From the NCBI RefSeq assembly GCF_000613885.1, contig NZ_BAJV01000001.1, positions 1-64,000 on the forward strand: 64,000 nt of DNA, written 5' to 3'. The position numbers and the translations under genes are program-made. The number at the start of each line of letters is the position of its first letter. The first letter of the stretch is position 1. Below the pieces are notes generated by a model that was given only the letters and a program-made list of their open reading frames with translations, made no database searches and had not been told where the DNA came from. Below, one piece after another: positions 40,815-49,515 of the stretch. Origin of the DNA: Asaia prunellae JCM 25354. GTDB lineage: Bacteria > Pseudomonadota > Alphaproteobacteria > Acetobacterales > Acetobacteraceae.

Positions 40815-42509
40815 TTACACTTCTGTATTACGACGACGGATCGCTGCACCGAGGATATCACCAAGCGATGCACCACTGTCGGACGAACCGTATTCGTTAA
40901 TCGCTGCCTTATCTTCCTCGACCTCACGGCCACGGATGGTCAGAGCCAGCTTGCGCGAAGCGCGATCGACGGACACAACCTTCGCATCGACCTTCTCGCC
41001 AACGGCGAAGCGCTCGGGGCGCTGCTCGGCCTTGTCACGAGCCAGTTCGGCGCGACGGATGAAACCGGTCAGAACATCGTCAACCTTGACTTCGATGCCG
41101 TTGGTCTGAACCGACGTCACGAGGCAGGTCACGATGTCGCCCTTATGGACGCGCGACAGGGTGTCGGCTGCCGGATCTTCCTGCAGCTGCTTGATGCCGA
41201 GCGAGATACGCTCCTTTTCGGCGTCAACGTCGAGCACCTTGGCCTGAACGACCTGCCCCTTCTCGAACTTGGCCATGGCTGCTTCGCCGGCTTCGTCCCA
41301 GGAAAGATCGGACATATGCACCATGCCGTCGATATCGGCAGAGAGACCCACGAACAGACCGAATTCGGTGATGTTGCGGATTTCGCCTTCGATGGTCGAA
41401 CCGACCTTGTGCTCTTCGGCGAACTGCTCCCACGGGTTGCGCTGAACCTGCTTCAGGCCGAGCGAGATACGACGCTTGGCGCTGTCCACGTCGAGAACCA
41501 TGACGTCGACTTCCTGCGAGGTCGCGACCAGCTTGCCCGGATGGACGTTCTTCTTCGTCCAGGACATCTCGGAAACGTGCACCAGACCTTCGACGCCCGG
41601 CTCGAGCTCAACGAACGCACCGTAATCGGTGATGTTCGTGACGCGACCCGAATAGCGAGCACCCGGCGGATACTTGATCGCCACGTTCTCCCACGGATCA
41701 GCCTCAAGCTGCTTCATGCCCAGCGAGATACGCTGCGTGTCGGAGTTGAAGCGGATGACCTGAACGCGAACCGGCATGCCGATCTGCAGCGCTTCGGACG
41801 GGTGGTTGATGCGCTTCCAGGCAATGTCGGTGACATGCAGGAGGCCATCAACGCCGCCGAGATCAACGAACGCACCGTAATCAGTGATGTTCTTGACCAC
41901 GCCATCAAGGATCATGCCTTCCTTCAGGCCCTGGATCAGCTCGGAACGCTGCTCTGCACGGGTCTCTTCAAGAACGGCACGACGCGAGACAACGATGTTG
42001 CCACGGGCGCGATCCATCTTGAGAATCTGGAAAGGCTGGGGCTGGCCCATAAGCGGAGCGACATCGCGCACGGGGCGGATATCGACCTGGCTGCCCGGAA
42101 GGAACGCCATGGCGCCGCCGAGATCAACCGTGAAGCCGCCCTTGACGCGACCATAGATCGTGCCGTTGACGCGCTGGTTGTTCGCGAATGCGCGCTCGAG
42201 CGAGGTCCATGCCTCTTCACGACGGGCCTTCTCGCGCGACAGCACGATGGAGCCGTCACGATCTTCGTAGCGCTCGACATAAAGCTCGATCACGTCGCCC
42301 GGACGCACGTCAGGCGCAGCGCCCGGCGGTCCGAATTCCTTGAGCGAGACGCGACCTTCGCTCTTGAGGCCGACATCAACGATCGCGAATTCATCCGTCA
42401 GGCGGATAACGCGACCGGTAACGACGGAGCCGTCAAAGCCCGTGTCCTGGCCGAGGGTCTCGTCAAGAAGAGCTGCGAAGTCTTCGACGGTATTGGTGGC
42501 TGAAGCCAT
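40815..42509 (-). CDS. rpsA: 30S ribosomal protein S1
   Basis: A 564-residue protein with six S1/OB-fold repeats that recruits mRNA to the ribosome. Repeated marks: GRVKGGFTVDLGGAMAFLPG, VKNITDYGAFVDLGGVDGL, VTNITDYGAFVELEPGVEG and IRNITEFGLFVGLSADIDG. ATG 42509 (MASATNTVEDF) is chosen; the frame opens 19 codons earlier without similarity. It is last in aroA-cmk-rpsA, with a ~320-base structured leader and a strong terminator. The 452-codon antisense open frame is a shadow. Confidence 0.96.
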   Translation of the reverse strand: MASATNTVEDFAALLDETLGQDTGFDGSVVTGRVIRLTDEFAIVDVGLKSEGRVSLKEFGPPGAAPDVRPGDVIELYVERYEDRDGSIVLSREKARREEAWTSLERAFANNQRVNGTIYGRVKGGFTVDLGGAMAFLPGSQVDIRPVRDVAPLMGQPQPFQILKMDRARGNIVVSRRAVLEETRAEQRSELIQGLKEGMILDGVVKNITDYGAFVDLGGVDGLLHVTDIAWKRINHPSEALQIGMPVRVQVIRFNSDTQRISLGMKQLEADPWENVAIKYPPGARYSGRVTNITDYGAFVELEPGVEGLVHVSEMSWTKKNVHPGKLVATSQEVDVMVLDVDSAKRRISLGLKQVQRNPWEQFAEEHKVGSTIEGEIRNITEFGLFVGLSADIDGMVHMSDLSWDEAGEAAMAKFEKGQVVQAKVLDVDAEKERISLGIKQLQEDPAADTLSRVHKGDIVTCLVTSVQTNGIEVKVDDVLTGFIRRAELARDKAEQRPERFAVGEKVDAKVVSVDRASRKLALTIRGREVEEDKAAINEYGSSDSGASLGDILGAAIRRRNTEV

Positions 42510-42526
42510 GTGTTTTCGTAATCCTG

Positions 42527-42702
42527 GGCCGATCGTGATGATCGGGCCAATGTCTGCGCCCGACACTTCGGCCGGACGTCCTGCTCATGATTTCAGGTCC
42601 ACCCATGAGCCTTCCTGGAAAAAATTCCGCCATGCCAAACATGAGACGGGAAAGCGCAGGGGACAATACGCTTTGCCCCCTCAGACACCCGCATGAGGGG
42701 GC
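42527..42702 (-). promoter_or_regulatory. Structured leader of rpsA with two stem-loops
   Basis: The 319 bases between cmk and rpsA hold no gene. Near the start codon GGCCGATC (42527-42534) pairs with GATCGGGCC (42540-42548) with one bulged G. Further up, GCCCCCTCA (42675-42683) pairs perfectly with TGAGGGGGC (42694-42702). S1 represses its own translation through leader structure in other bacteria; the same may hold here (inference). Confidence 0.4.
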
Positions 42703-42828
42703 TTGTCAATGAAAACCTTGGAAAAGAGATTAATTCTGGCAATTCTGTCCCGAGAGACGCAGGACATTGACCTTCCTGCCCTGAATTACTGCCCTATCTG
42801 ACTCCGGAATTCTTTTGAGGACCTGCAA

Positions 42829-43461
42829 TCAGGTTGCAAAACGCGTTTTCACAATGGAAAGAGCATGGGCCAGGACTGCCTGGGCATCGAGATGATCAGT
42901 TTCGACCAGAATTGCGTCATCTGCCTGACGCAAAGGGGAGACGGGACGCTCAGCATCCTTGCGATCTCGCGCTTCAATCTCTGCAGCCAGAAGATCAAGG
43001 TCAGCCTGATCCGGCTTGGCCACGCCGTGTAGCTGCTGATACCGACGCAGCGCCCGCACAGCCGCACTGGCCGTAACAAAAAACTTGAGATCGGCATCGG
43101 GAAAAACCACTGTGCCGATATCACGCCCGTCAATCACGGCCCCGCTCGCAGTAGCGAATTCGCGCTGACGCTTCAGGAGCGCCGCACGTACGGGTGTCTG
43201 TGTTGCAACGGCACTTGCACCCCGGTCGATTTCAGGCACGCGCAAATCATCACGAAGCAGGTCTGCCGGCTGGAGCGCATGAGCGGTCTGCTCGCCGTCA
43301 TCGGATGCAGGATCGAGTCCTGACAGAATCATCTGACGGGCCACCGCTCTGTAAAGAAGTCCCGTATCCAGATGGGGCAAACCAAGCGCCATAGCGAGCG
43401 CCTTTGCCAGAGTACCCTTACCCGCAGCTGCAGGACCATCAACAGCAATAATGAGGCGCAT
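42829..43461 (-). CDS. cmk: Cytidylate kinase
   Basis: A 210-residue kinase that phosphorylates CMP and dCMP. The P-loop is AVDGPAAAGKGTLAKALA; HLDTGLLYRAVAR, IDGRDIGTVVFPDA and the lid RDRKDAERPVSPLRQADDA match the family. ATG 43461 overlaps the aroA stop by one base; a GTG just ahead is less likely. Middle gene of aroA-cmk-rpsA, a common alphaproteobacterial order. Confidence 0.95.
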   Translation of the reverse strand: MRLIIAVDGPAAAGKGTLAKALAMALGLPHLDTGLLYRAVARQMILSGLDPASDDGEQTAHALQPADLLRDDLRVPEIDRGASAVATQTPVRAALLKRQREFATASGAVIDGRDIGTVVFPDADLKFFVTASAAVRALRRYQQLHGVAKPDQADLDLLAAEIEARDRKDAERPVSPLRQADDAILVETDHLDAQAVLAHALSIVKTRFAT

Positions 43462-44816
43462 CACAAGGACGCTCCGATTGCCGCCATAAGGGAAACAAAC
43501 CCAGGAAAGCTTGTATTGATGAAGCCCGTGTCATCAACCGTCACCGGCTTTTCTGCCGCAAGGCCAAATACAATCGCGCTCATGGCAAGACGATGATCCA
43601 TATGGGTCTCGACCAGACCGCCCCCGAGCCCTTCAGCGCTTCCATTCCCCTCAATGATCATGTCATCACCTTCAACACGCACATCGGCACCATTGGCTTT
43701 GAGCAGGGCAACGGTCGCCGCAAGACGGTCGCTTTCCTTGACACGTAGCTCTTCCAGACCGCGCAGACGTGAAGCGCCAACAGCAAAGGCACAGGCCACG
43801 GCCAGTACGGGATATTCGTCGATCATCGAAGGTGCACGACTGGCCGGCACATCGACACCACGCAATGTCGCATGACGTACCACCAGATCACCTACAGCTT
43901 CACCTCCCTCGATCCTCTCATTCTCGATATCGAGTACTGCCCCCATCTCACGTAGCGTAGTGAAAAGCCCCGTACGCAGCGGATTGAGACCTACGCCAGG
44001 CAACCGGATCTCCGAACCCGGAACCAGGCTTGCTGCCACGATCGGGAAAGCGGCCGAAGACGGGTCCGCAGGTACCACCACATCCCGCGCCCTCAGACGG
44101 GCACGGCCTTCGAGCGTGATAACCCTTCCACCCGTTGGTGTGAGACCAACATCCACGTTGACACCGAAATGACGCAGCATGTTTTCGGTATGATCACGCG
44201 TTGCCACGGGTTCTTCCACACGTGTCTTGCCCGCCGCGTTGAGGCCGGCAAGCAGAATGGCAGATTTGACCTGCGCCGAGGCAACCGGCAAGCGATAGGA
44301 GATCGGTGTTGCCTCGCCTGTTCCGATAATCGCCATCGGCAGCTTTTCACCAAGGCGCGTCGCAAAACAGGCACCATTGCCTGAAAGTGGCTGGGTCACG
44401 CGACGCATTGGCCTTCCACGCAGACTGGCATCACCGGTCATGAAGCTTGTCAGAGCATGACTTGAGAGAATGCCTGTCAGAAGGCGCGCCGCAGTGCCTG
44501 AATTACCCATATCCAGTACATCCGTCGGCTCCGTAAGAGCACCGACGCCCCGTCCGTCGATTATCCAGCGATCCGCCTCCCGGGTAATCGTTGCACCCAG
44601 GGCACGCATGGCATCGGCAGTACGAAGGACATCCTCTCCCTCCAGCAGCCCTGTCACGATGGTCCGCCCCTCTGCAAGAGAGGCCAGCATCAACGCGCGA
44701 TGACTGATCGATTTGTCACCGGGGACGCGAATCGCGCCCTGGAGTGGACCAGGATTACGCGCTACGGACAGAGGAATGGCGGGGGCAGAGGGATGATGTT
44801 CCATGATAGCGTTCAT
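43461..44816 (-). CDS. aroA: 3-phosphoshikimate 1-carboxyvinyltransferase (EPSP synthase, class II)
   Basis: A 451-residue enzyme that joins PEP to shikimate-3-phosphate in aromatic amino-acid synthesis. Motifs: VPGDKSISHRALMLASLA, GNSGTAARLLTG, ASLRGRPMRRV, ASAQVKSAILLAGLN, APSMIDEYPVLAVA and LEELRVKESDRLAA. ASAQVKSA and the overall order fit class II enzymes such as the CP4 type. The position that is Ala in CP4 (GNAAT) is Gly here (GNSGT), so glyphosate tolerance cannot be assumed. ATG 44816 is used; ATG 44804 is an alternative. Divergent from the TIGR02300 gene. Confidence 0.94.
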   Translation of the reverse strand: MNAIMEHHPSAPAIPLSVARNPGPLQGAIRVPGDKSISHRALMLASLAEGRTIVTGLLEGEDVLRTADAMRALGATITREADRWIIDGRGVGALTEPTDVLDMGNSGTAARLLTGILSSHALTSFMTGDASLRGRPMRRVTQPLSGNGACFATRLGEKLPMAIIGTGEATPISYRLPVASAQVKSAILLAGLNAAGKTRVEEPVATRDHTENMLRHFGVNVDVGLTPTGGRVITLEGRARLRARDVVVPADPSSAAFPIVAASLVPGSEIRLPGVGLNPLRTGLFTTLREMGAVLDIENERIEGGEAVGDLVVRHATLRGVDVPASRAPSMIDEYPVLAVACAFAVGASRLRGLEELRVKESDRLAATVALLKANGADVRVEGDDMIIEGNGSAEGLGGGLVETHMDHRLAMSAIVFGLAAEKPVTVDDTGFINTSFPGFVSLMAAIGASL

Positions 44817-44987
44817 TCCGATGCAGCGCCGCGGCTGTCAATTGCCGCAGTCCGTTTTCATGGCTGTTTTAACATGAAAACCCGAGCTTGCATTTGACAT
44901 GACGTGCGCAAGCTGGCATGGCCCCGTGCTTCGCGGCGCAAGCCGCTCTCCTTCTTTCAACCGGTTCAGGATCGACAGGTAGTCATC

Positions 44988-45314
44988 ATGGCAAAACCAG
45001 AACTCGGTCTGAAGCGCATATGCGTCTCTTGTGGCGCGCGTTTCTACGACCTGAATCGCGCTCCCGCGATTTGCCCCAAATGTGGCGCTGAACAGCCCAG
45101 CGATCTGCCCCCCCCCAAGCGCGGTGGCGATATTCCCGTCGACCAGACGAAAGACGCTCCGAAAGGCGACGACGATGATATCGACGTCGATCTGGATGCC
45201 GATGACGACGGTGATGATGACGTCCTGGAAGATGCGTCCGATCTGGATGATGATGACGACGATCTCGGCTCGGAGATCGAAGTCACGTCAGACAACGACG
45301 ATAACGAGAATTGA
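44988..45314 (+). CDS. TIGR02300 family protein (zinc ribbon with Asp-rich tail)
   Basis: A 108-residue protein. The N-terminus MAKPELGLKRICVSCGARF and FYDLNRAPAICPKCG hold two CxxC pairs of a probable zinc ribbon. After about residue 60 it is dominated by aspartate (DDDDIDVDLDADDDGDDD), probably disordered. The family is conserved in Alphaproteobacteria; its role is unknown. ATG 44988 is the conserved start. Its stop overlaps the next gene (TGATG). Confidence 0.88.
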   Translation: MAKPELGLKRICVSCGARFYDLNRAPAICPKCGAEQPSDLPPPKRGGDIPVDQTKDAPKGDDDDIDVDLDADDDGDDDVLEDASDLDDDDDDLGSEIEVTSDNDDNEN

Positions 45315-45867
45315 TGACGTTGGGAAAAGCCGGTCTGACCGGCTTTTTTCTTTTCTGCATGGCTCCTGTTCCCTCACTGGCAGAAACCGCAGCTCAGTTG
45401 AGCAAGGCGCTCGATACGCAGGCCAGTGCCACTGCTGTACTGCAGAGCTACTGCCATCGGCTTTATCCCGGAATGGCTGTTACGGCGATCAGCTCCCCGC
45501 CAGCAATCTCTCTCCTCCTTATGATGCCTTTACTCTGGCTCCGGGCGAAACGATCCGTGTACGACATGTGAGCCTGCGTTGCGGGAATATTGCCCTTTCG
45601 GATGCATGGAACTGGTATGTCCCCCAGCGTCTGACGGCAGAAATGAACCGGGAACTGGAGACCTCCACGACTCCTTTCGGCCGCGTTGTCGCCTCGCTTC
45701 ATTTCACGCGCAAACCTCTGAAAAGCCAGATTTCAGATCTGCCGCCAGGTATTCTTCTGCGCAATCGCGCGCTTCTCGCCCGTGGCAATGACGGAAAATC
45801 CTTTTCTCTGGTCGAGGAAAATTACCTCATTGCAGGTTTCAAATCGCTAAATAGCTCGAACGAATAG
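45314..45867 (+). CDS. Secreted chorismate-lyase-like protein (one frame break)
   Basis: About 184 residues after repair. A signal peptide (residues 1-23, GLTGFFLFCMAPVPSLA) precedes a domain with VRHVSLRCGNIALSDAWNWY, VPQRLTAEMNREL, TTPFGRVVASL and FSLVEENYLIAGF. The arrangement recalls UbiC/chorismate-lyase-fold proteins, but I do not see enough to claim the activity, and a signal peptide would be odd for UbiC. The frame breaks near 45462 (one T lost; repaired HRLLSRNGCYGDQLPASN). The ATG overlaps the upstream stop. Its first 15 codons coincide with a terminator hairpin. Confidence 0.6.
45325..45355 (+). terminator. Rho-independent terminator inside the start of the chorismate-lyase-like gene
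   Basis: AAAAGCCGG (45325-45333), loop TCTGA, CCGGCTTTT (45339-45347), then TTTCTTTTC to 45355. It begins 11 bases after the TIGR02300 stop, as expected for its terminator, yet lies within the signal-peptide codons of the next gene. Confidence 0.8.
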
Positions 45868-45875
45868 AAATTTGC

Positions 45876-45894
45876 CTCTCCTTCAACGGGAGAG
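45876..45894 (-). terminator. Weak hairpin between converging genes
   Basis: CTCTCC (45876-45881) and GGAGAG (45889-45894) pair around the glycosyltransferase stop codon; the minus strand continues GCAAATTTCTATT. A weak terminator candidate. Confidence 0.35.
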
Positions 45895-47763
45895 CTGCCG
45901 CCAAGCATCAACCAGAATACGCCATTTGTCCTTCACATCAGAAGCAATGCGATCATCTTGGGTCATGATTTCAAGGCTCTGCTCGACATAGGCAGAAGAC
46001 TGGGACCGAAAATGATGCTCGACTTCCGCCTGCGCCTCGGCAACGCCAGGAAGACGAAGAAGCCGCCTGATACCGTATTGAATATCTTCCAGTAAAATAC
46101 GAGCGGGCTGCGGCCCATCGAGATCGAAACGAGTAACAAAAAGCTCAAAAATACCGGGGTTGTTGTATCGGAAATGCTTTTTCTTCAGAACACCGGTTCC
46201 ATCATTTTCACCACGGGCAAATTTCCAGACGTATTCCTCAAGAGATCGCACATGGTAATGGCAAATAAAAGCATTGTTCGTTGGATGAGCAGAGAAATTG
46301 ATATCATAATTCGTCAGATCCCCGTTCTTATGCTGCTCTCCGTCAATAGTCATGTAGGGAATAATATCCCGCTCGCGGGAAACAGGATGGTGTGCCGATG
46401 CGCCAGAGAACAGGTTGGTTCGGAATGCCGTCTTGAGAAGGACATGCTTCTCTGTTTCGACAAAACGTTCTGCTGACAGAGCCGGTGTCCAGGCAAGGTG
46501 ACGGTTTGATGTCAGCACCCGCCACGACATCGTTACCGCTTCAGCTCCCTCCCGCTCTCGTGCTTCTAGGAGAGGCGGCAAACGATGATCGACTTCCTTC
46601 GAGGGCAAGACCACTTCATCCAGATCGACCACGAGGCACCATCGATAATCAAGGATTTCAGGCAATATCATCAGGGCATGATTATACGCCTTGTCCTGCA
46701 TGTTGATGCGCTCCGGCGCCGCACCGCTGTTATCAATCCAGATGATCTCACCAGCCTGGGCCAGATGATACAGCAATCTGTCCGATCCGTCCGTAAGGTC
46801 GTTGGTATAGATAAAAAACTGCTCCACACCTATACGCCTGTGATGGGCGATCCATTCCAGAAGATAGACACCTTCGTCACGCGCGGTTGCCAGTAATGCG
46901 AGGGTTTTCGTGGGGGATATGGCACGCCTAGCGACGCTCAGAAGCCGGGCCCCAATGCAGTAAACCGCATCCTTGCCGATATTCTCCTGAAAGCCCAGGA
47001 AATCATACGACGCCCCCGCAGCCTGAACAGACAGGAGCTTGCCGGATTGCCATTCATGAAGACGCTGGAACCCTTCTGAGATCCAGCCGCCCTGCGGTAG
47101 CGTGGATAGAATACGAGAACAGAGAGAAGCGACACTTTCCGTGCCTGCCTTGAGATCAGCGATAAAGAGTCTGGCAAAGACGTCCAGTATCCCGGGAGCC
47201 AGAAAATCACACATCATATCTAGCAAGTGCGGCAGAAAGGACGGCGGACAGGCAGCGAGCGCCTTCAGAACGGCAGGAGGATCTTCACGCCCCTTGACCA
47301 ACTCGGCAAAGGCAGCTGCGAAATCCCTGAGGCAGACACTAGGAACGGTGTCAATCGATAGCAACTGGTAACGTTCCCAATCCGATATGAGCTGCCCGTC
47401 GAAATAGACACGCCCGGTTCCGTCTTCAGCTCTTGCAAAAAAGGAATTGCGATAACGCTTTAAGGCCCACTTCTCCTCGGGCATCGCAATCACACTCAGG
47501 GGTAAAAAGACAGGTGACCAGCCATTCGGACAGGTCGCCGATGGAGCCTCTGGCCATGTTCCGTCCGAACCGATCAGCAGAGCGAAACCAGGCATGAGGG
47601 ACCAGGTGACCACCACTGTCTCACGGGAAAACTCTTCAGGTCGATGACTCAACAGTCGCGTTGCGGGGTCGAGGTCGAGAAGGGTCTCATGATGGGTCAT
47701 GATCCGCGTTACGCGACAGGTTACCTGTTCGCCATCGGCCATGCGAAACTGGAATGAGGCCAT
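45883..47763 (-). CDS. Glycosyltransferase family 2/92-like protein
   Basis: About 626 residues (648 if the upstream start 47829 is used). The C-terminal half shows TLALLATARDEGVYLLEW, IAHHRRIGVEQFFIYTNDL, the metal-binding DLDEVVLP in VVDLDEVVLPSK, and FICHYHVRSLEEYVWKF, typical of GT92/Glyco_tranf_2_4 enzymes. The N-terminal ~280 residues are not recognised. ATG 47763 follows AAAGGTG and lies past the SDR stop; starts at 47820 or 47829 would overlap the SDR. It is last in the dnaX-ybaB-recR-SDR run. Substrate unknown. Confidence 0.72.
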   Translation of the reverse strand: MASFQFRMADGEQVTCRVTRIMTHHETLLDLDPATRLLSHRPEEFSRETVVVTWSLMPGFALLIGSDGTWPEAPSATCPNGWSPVFLPLSVIAMPEEKWALKRYRNSFFARAEDGTGRVYFDGQLISDWERYQLLSIDTVPSVCLRDFAAAFAELVKGREDPPAVLKALAACPPSFLPHLLDMMCDFLAPGILDVFARLFIADLKAGTESVASLCSRILSTLPQGGWISEGFQRLHEWQSGKLLSVQAAGASYDFLGFQENIGKDAVYCIGARLLSVARRAISPTKTLALLATARDEGVYLLEWIAHHRRIGVEQFFIYTNDLTDGSDRLLYHLAQAGEIIWIDNSGAAPERINMQDKAYNHALMILPEILDYRWCLVVDLDEVVLPSKEVDHRLPPLLEAREREGAEAVTMSWRVLTSNRHLAWTPALSAERFVETEKHVLLKTAFRTNLFSGASAHHPVSRERDIIPYMTIDGEQHKNGDLTNYDINFSAHPTNNAFICHYHVRSLEEYVWKFARGENDGTGVLKKKHFRYNNPGIFELFVTRFDLDGPQPARILLEDIQYGIRRLLRLPGVAEAQAEVEHHFRSQSSAYVEQSLEIMTQDDRIASDVKDKWRILVDAWRQLSR

Positions 47764-47788
47764 CTCGTCCGGTACACCTTTTTCTATA

Positions 47789-48553
47789 TCAAGCACGCCA
47801 CTGTAGATGCTGACCACCATCCAGCGCAATCATCTGCCCAGTTACTGAGGGCATACGCAGTAATGATCGCATAGCAACAACAATTTCCTCTAGATCTGCT
47901 CCTGTTTGTAGTGGAGAATTATTACGAATCCTCTCAAAATGCTCATCGCTCTGCCCGATTGCAGGCAGAACCGGGCCAGGACCAATTGCATTGACGCGGA
48001 TACGTGGTGCAAGCGCAAGGGCCATGGTCTGGGTGAGGGTCCATAGTCCCGCCTTTGAAAGGGTGTAGCTCACAAAATGCGGTGTCGGGTTCCAGACACG
48101 CTGATCAAGAAGATTGAGTATCATTCCTTTTGCATCATCAGGCAGAAGACGGGCGAAATCCTGCATAAGCACAAAAGGTGCACGCAAATTAGTTTCGATG
48201 TGGCGGTCCCATGAATCACGGCTGGCGTCATGCCATTCATCCCGCTCAAAGACCGATGCATTATTGATCAGCACCCCCACCGGGCCAAGAACATCCCGGG
48301 CCTCACTGACGAGGCGTGAGACCTGATCTTCCTGTGAAAGATCCGCCTTCAGAACATGGCCAGGCACATCAAGCGTCCTGAGCAGAGCACGCGCCTCGTC
48401 AGCATGGCTTCGACAATGGAGAGCAATCGAGAATCCCTCCTGAGCCAGAGCCACGACCACTGCCCGACCGATGCGCCTGACGCCACCGGTCACGAGAGCT
48501 ACGCGGGGAATGGCAGGTGATATAGTTGCTCCCCCTCCTGACTCCTGCCTCAT
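47789..48553 (-). CDS. Pteridine-reductase-like short-chain dehydrogenase (SDR)
   Basis: A 254-residue Rossmann oxidoreductase. The cofactor loop is VALVTGGVRRIGRAV, followed by LINNASVFERDEW and the active site YTLSKAG. The usual catalytic serine is replaced in LLDQRVWNP, where Asp stands at its place, as in pteridine reductase-type SDRs. Its likely role is reducing a pterin or folate, but another small carbonyl substrate is possible. ATGA overlap with the recR stop. Confidence 0.82.
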   Translation of the reverse strand: MRQESGGGATISPAIPRVALVTGGVRRIGRAVVVALAQEGFSIALHCRSHADEARALLRTLDVPGHVLKADLSQEDQVSRLVSEARDVLGPVGVLINNASVFERDEWHDASRDSWDRHIETNLRAPFVLMQDFARLLPDDAKGMILNLLDQRVWNPTPHFVSYTLSKAGLWTLTQTMALALAPRIRVNAIGPGPVLPAIGQSDEHFERIRNNSPLQTGADLEEIVVAMRSLLRMPSVTGQMIALDGGQHLQWRA

Positions 48554-49149
48554 TGTGCAGGCCGTCTTGCAGAAAGCGCCGCCGCCAGGGTGCCGTCATC
48601 CAGAACATCGAGAGCACCGCCGATGGGCACACCATGACCGACACGCGTCACTGTTACCTCGTAAGCTGCAAGTTTTTCCTGAAGCCAGTGCGCTGTACTG
48701 GCGCCTTCGACCGTGGCACCAAGCGCAAGAATGACTTCACGTACCTCACCGGAGGCAACACGCGACAGGAGCGAGGCTGTGTTCAGATCTTCCGGTCCTG
48801 TACCGGAAAGCGCCGAGAGCACCCCACCCAGTACCTGATATGTCCCAGGATGCAGGCGTGAACGCTCCAGAGCCCAGAGATCCCCCACGGTCTCGACCAC
48901 ACAGATCAACCCGTGATCACGGGTGGGATCGGCGCAGATACTGCAGGGGTCGCTGCTGTCCAGTGTCCCGCAGACATGACAGCTCCGAACTGAATGCGCT
49001 GCTGCCTCCATGGCCTGGGCCAGAGGCAGCAATCTTGCCTGCGGCGCGCGCAGGAGCACAAGCGCCGCTCGCCGCGCCGAACGCGGGCCCAGACCCGGCA
49101 GGCGTGATAATAGCTGGATCAGCCTTTCGACATCGCCACCGCCCATCAT
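48550..49149 (-). CDS. recR: Recombination mediator RecR
   Basis: A 199-residue protein of the RecFOR repair pathway. Helix-hairpin-helix LSRLPGLGPRSARRAAL, zinc finger CHVCGTLDSSDPCSIC, and TOPRIM domain with ICVVETVGDLWALER and ILALGATVEGASTAHWL. Start ATG 49149 or 49146. Located after ybaB in the conserved ffs-dnaX-ybaB-recR order. Confidence 0.95.
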   Translation of the reverse strand: MMGGGDVERLIQLLSRLPGLGPRSARRAALVLLRAPQARLLPLAQAMEAAAHSVRSCHVCGTLDSSDPCSICADPTRDHGLICVVETVGDLWALERSRLHPGTYQVLGGVLSALSGTGPEDLNTASLLSRVASGEVREVILALGATVEGASTAHWLQEKLAAYEVTVTRVGHGVPIGGALDVLDDGTLAAALSARRPAQ

Positions 49150-49174
49150 AGCCCTGCCCTCTCGGAAGAATCAG

Positions 49175-49497
49175 TCAGAACGGGAATTTCAGCCCGGCAG
49201 GCAGGTCGATCCCACCAGTGACCTTGCGCATTTCTTCTGCATTGGCCGATTCGACCTTGGCCTTTGCATCGGCAAAAGCCGCAACGATCAGATCCTGAAG
49301 CATCTCAACTTCATTCGGGTCGGCAAGTTTCGGATCAATCCTGATAGCCCGCATATCACCCTTGCCGCTCAGGGCGACACTTACCAGCCCCGCACCGGAG
49401 GATCCCTCAATTGTCAGCGCGTTAAGCTATTCTGCACATCTTCCATACGCGACTGCATCTGTGAGGCCTGTTTCATCAAACCCGCAAGATTTTTCAT
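49175..49497 (-). CDS. YbaB/EbfC nucleoid-associated protein (one frame break)
   Basis: A DNA-binding protein of about 107 residues. N-terminus [19 protein letters not shown], then after the break [55 protein letters not shown]. One A is lost near 49429 (AATAAGCTT read as AATAGCTT), which puts a stop after 27 codons and hides the gene from open-frame scans. ATG 49497 follows AAGGAG. Between dnaX and recR, as usual. Confidence 0.92.
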
Positions 49498-49515
49498 AAC
49501 TCTTACTCCTTGAAA

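Noticed and set aside
41145-42503. A 452-codon open frame antisense to rpsA
   Set aside because: It mirrors the strongly biased codon use of rpsA, has no motif or ribosome site, and rpsA is certain.
44988-45314. The Asp-rich TIGR02300 protein as an RNA polymerase delta-like factor
   Set aside because: The acidic tail alone is not enough, and the N-terminal zinc ribbon does not fit RpoE/delta.
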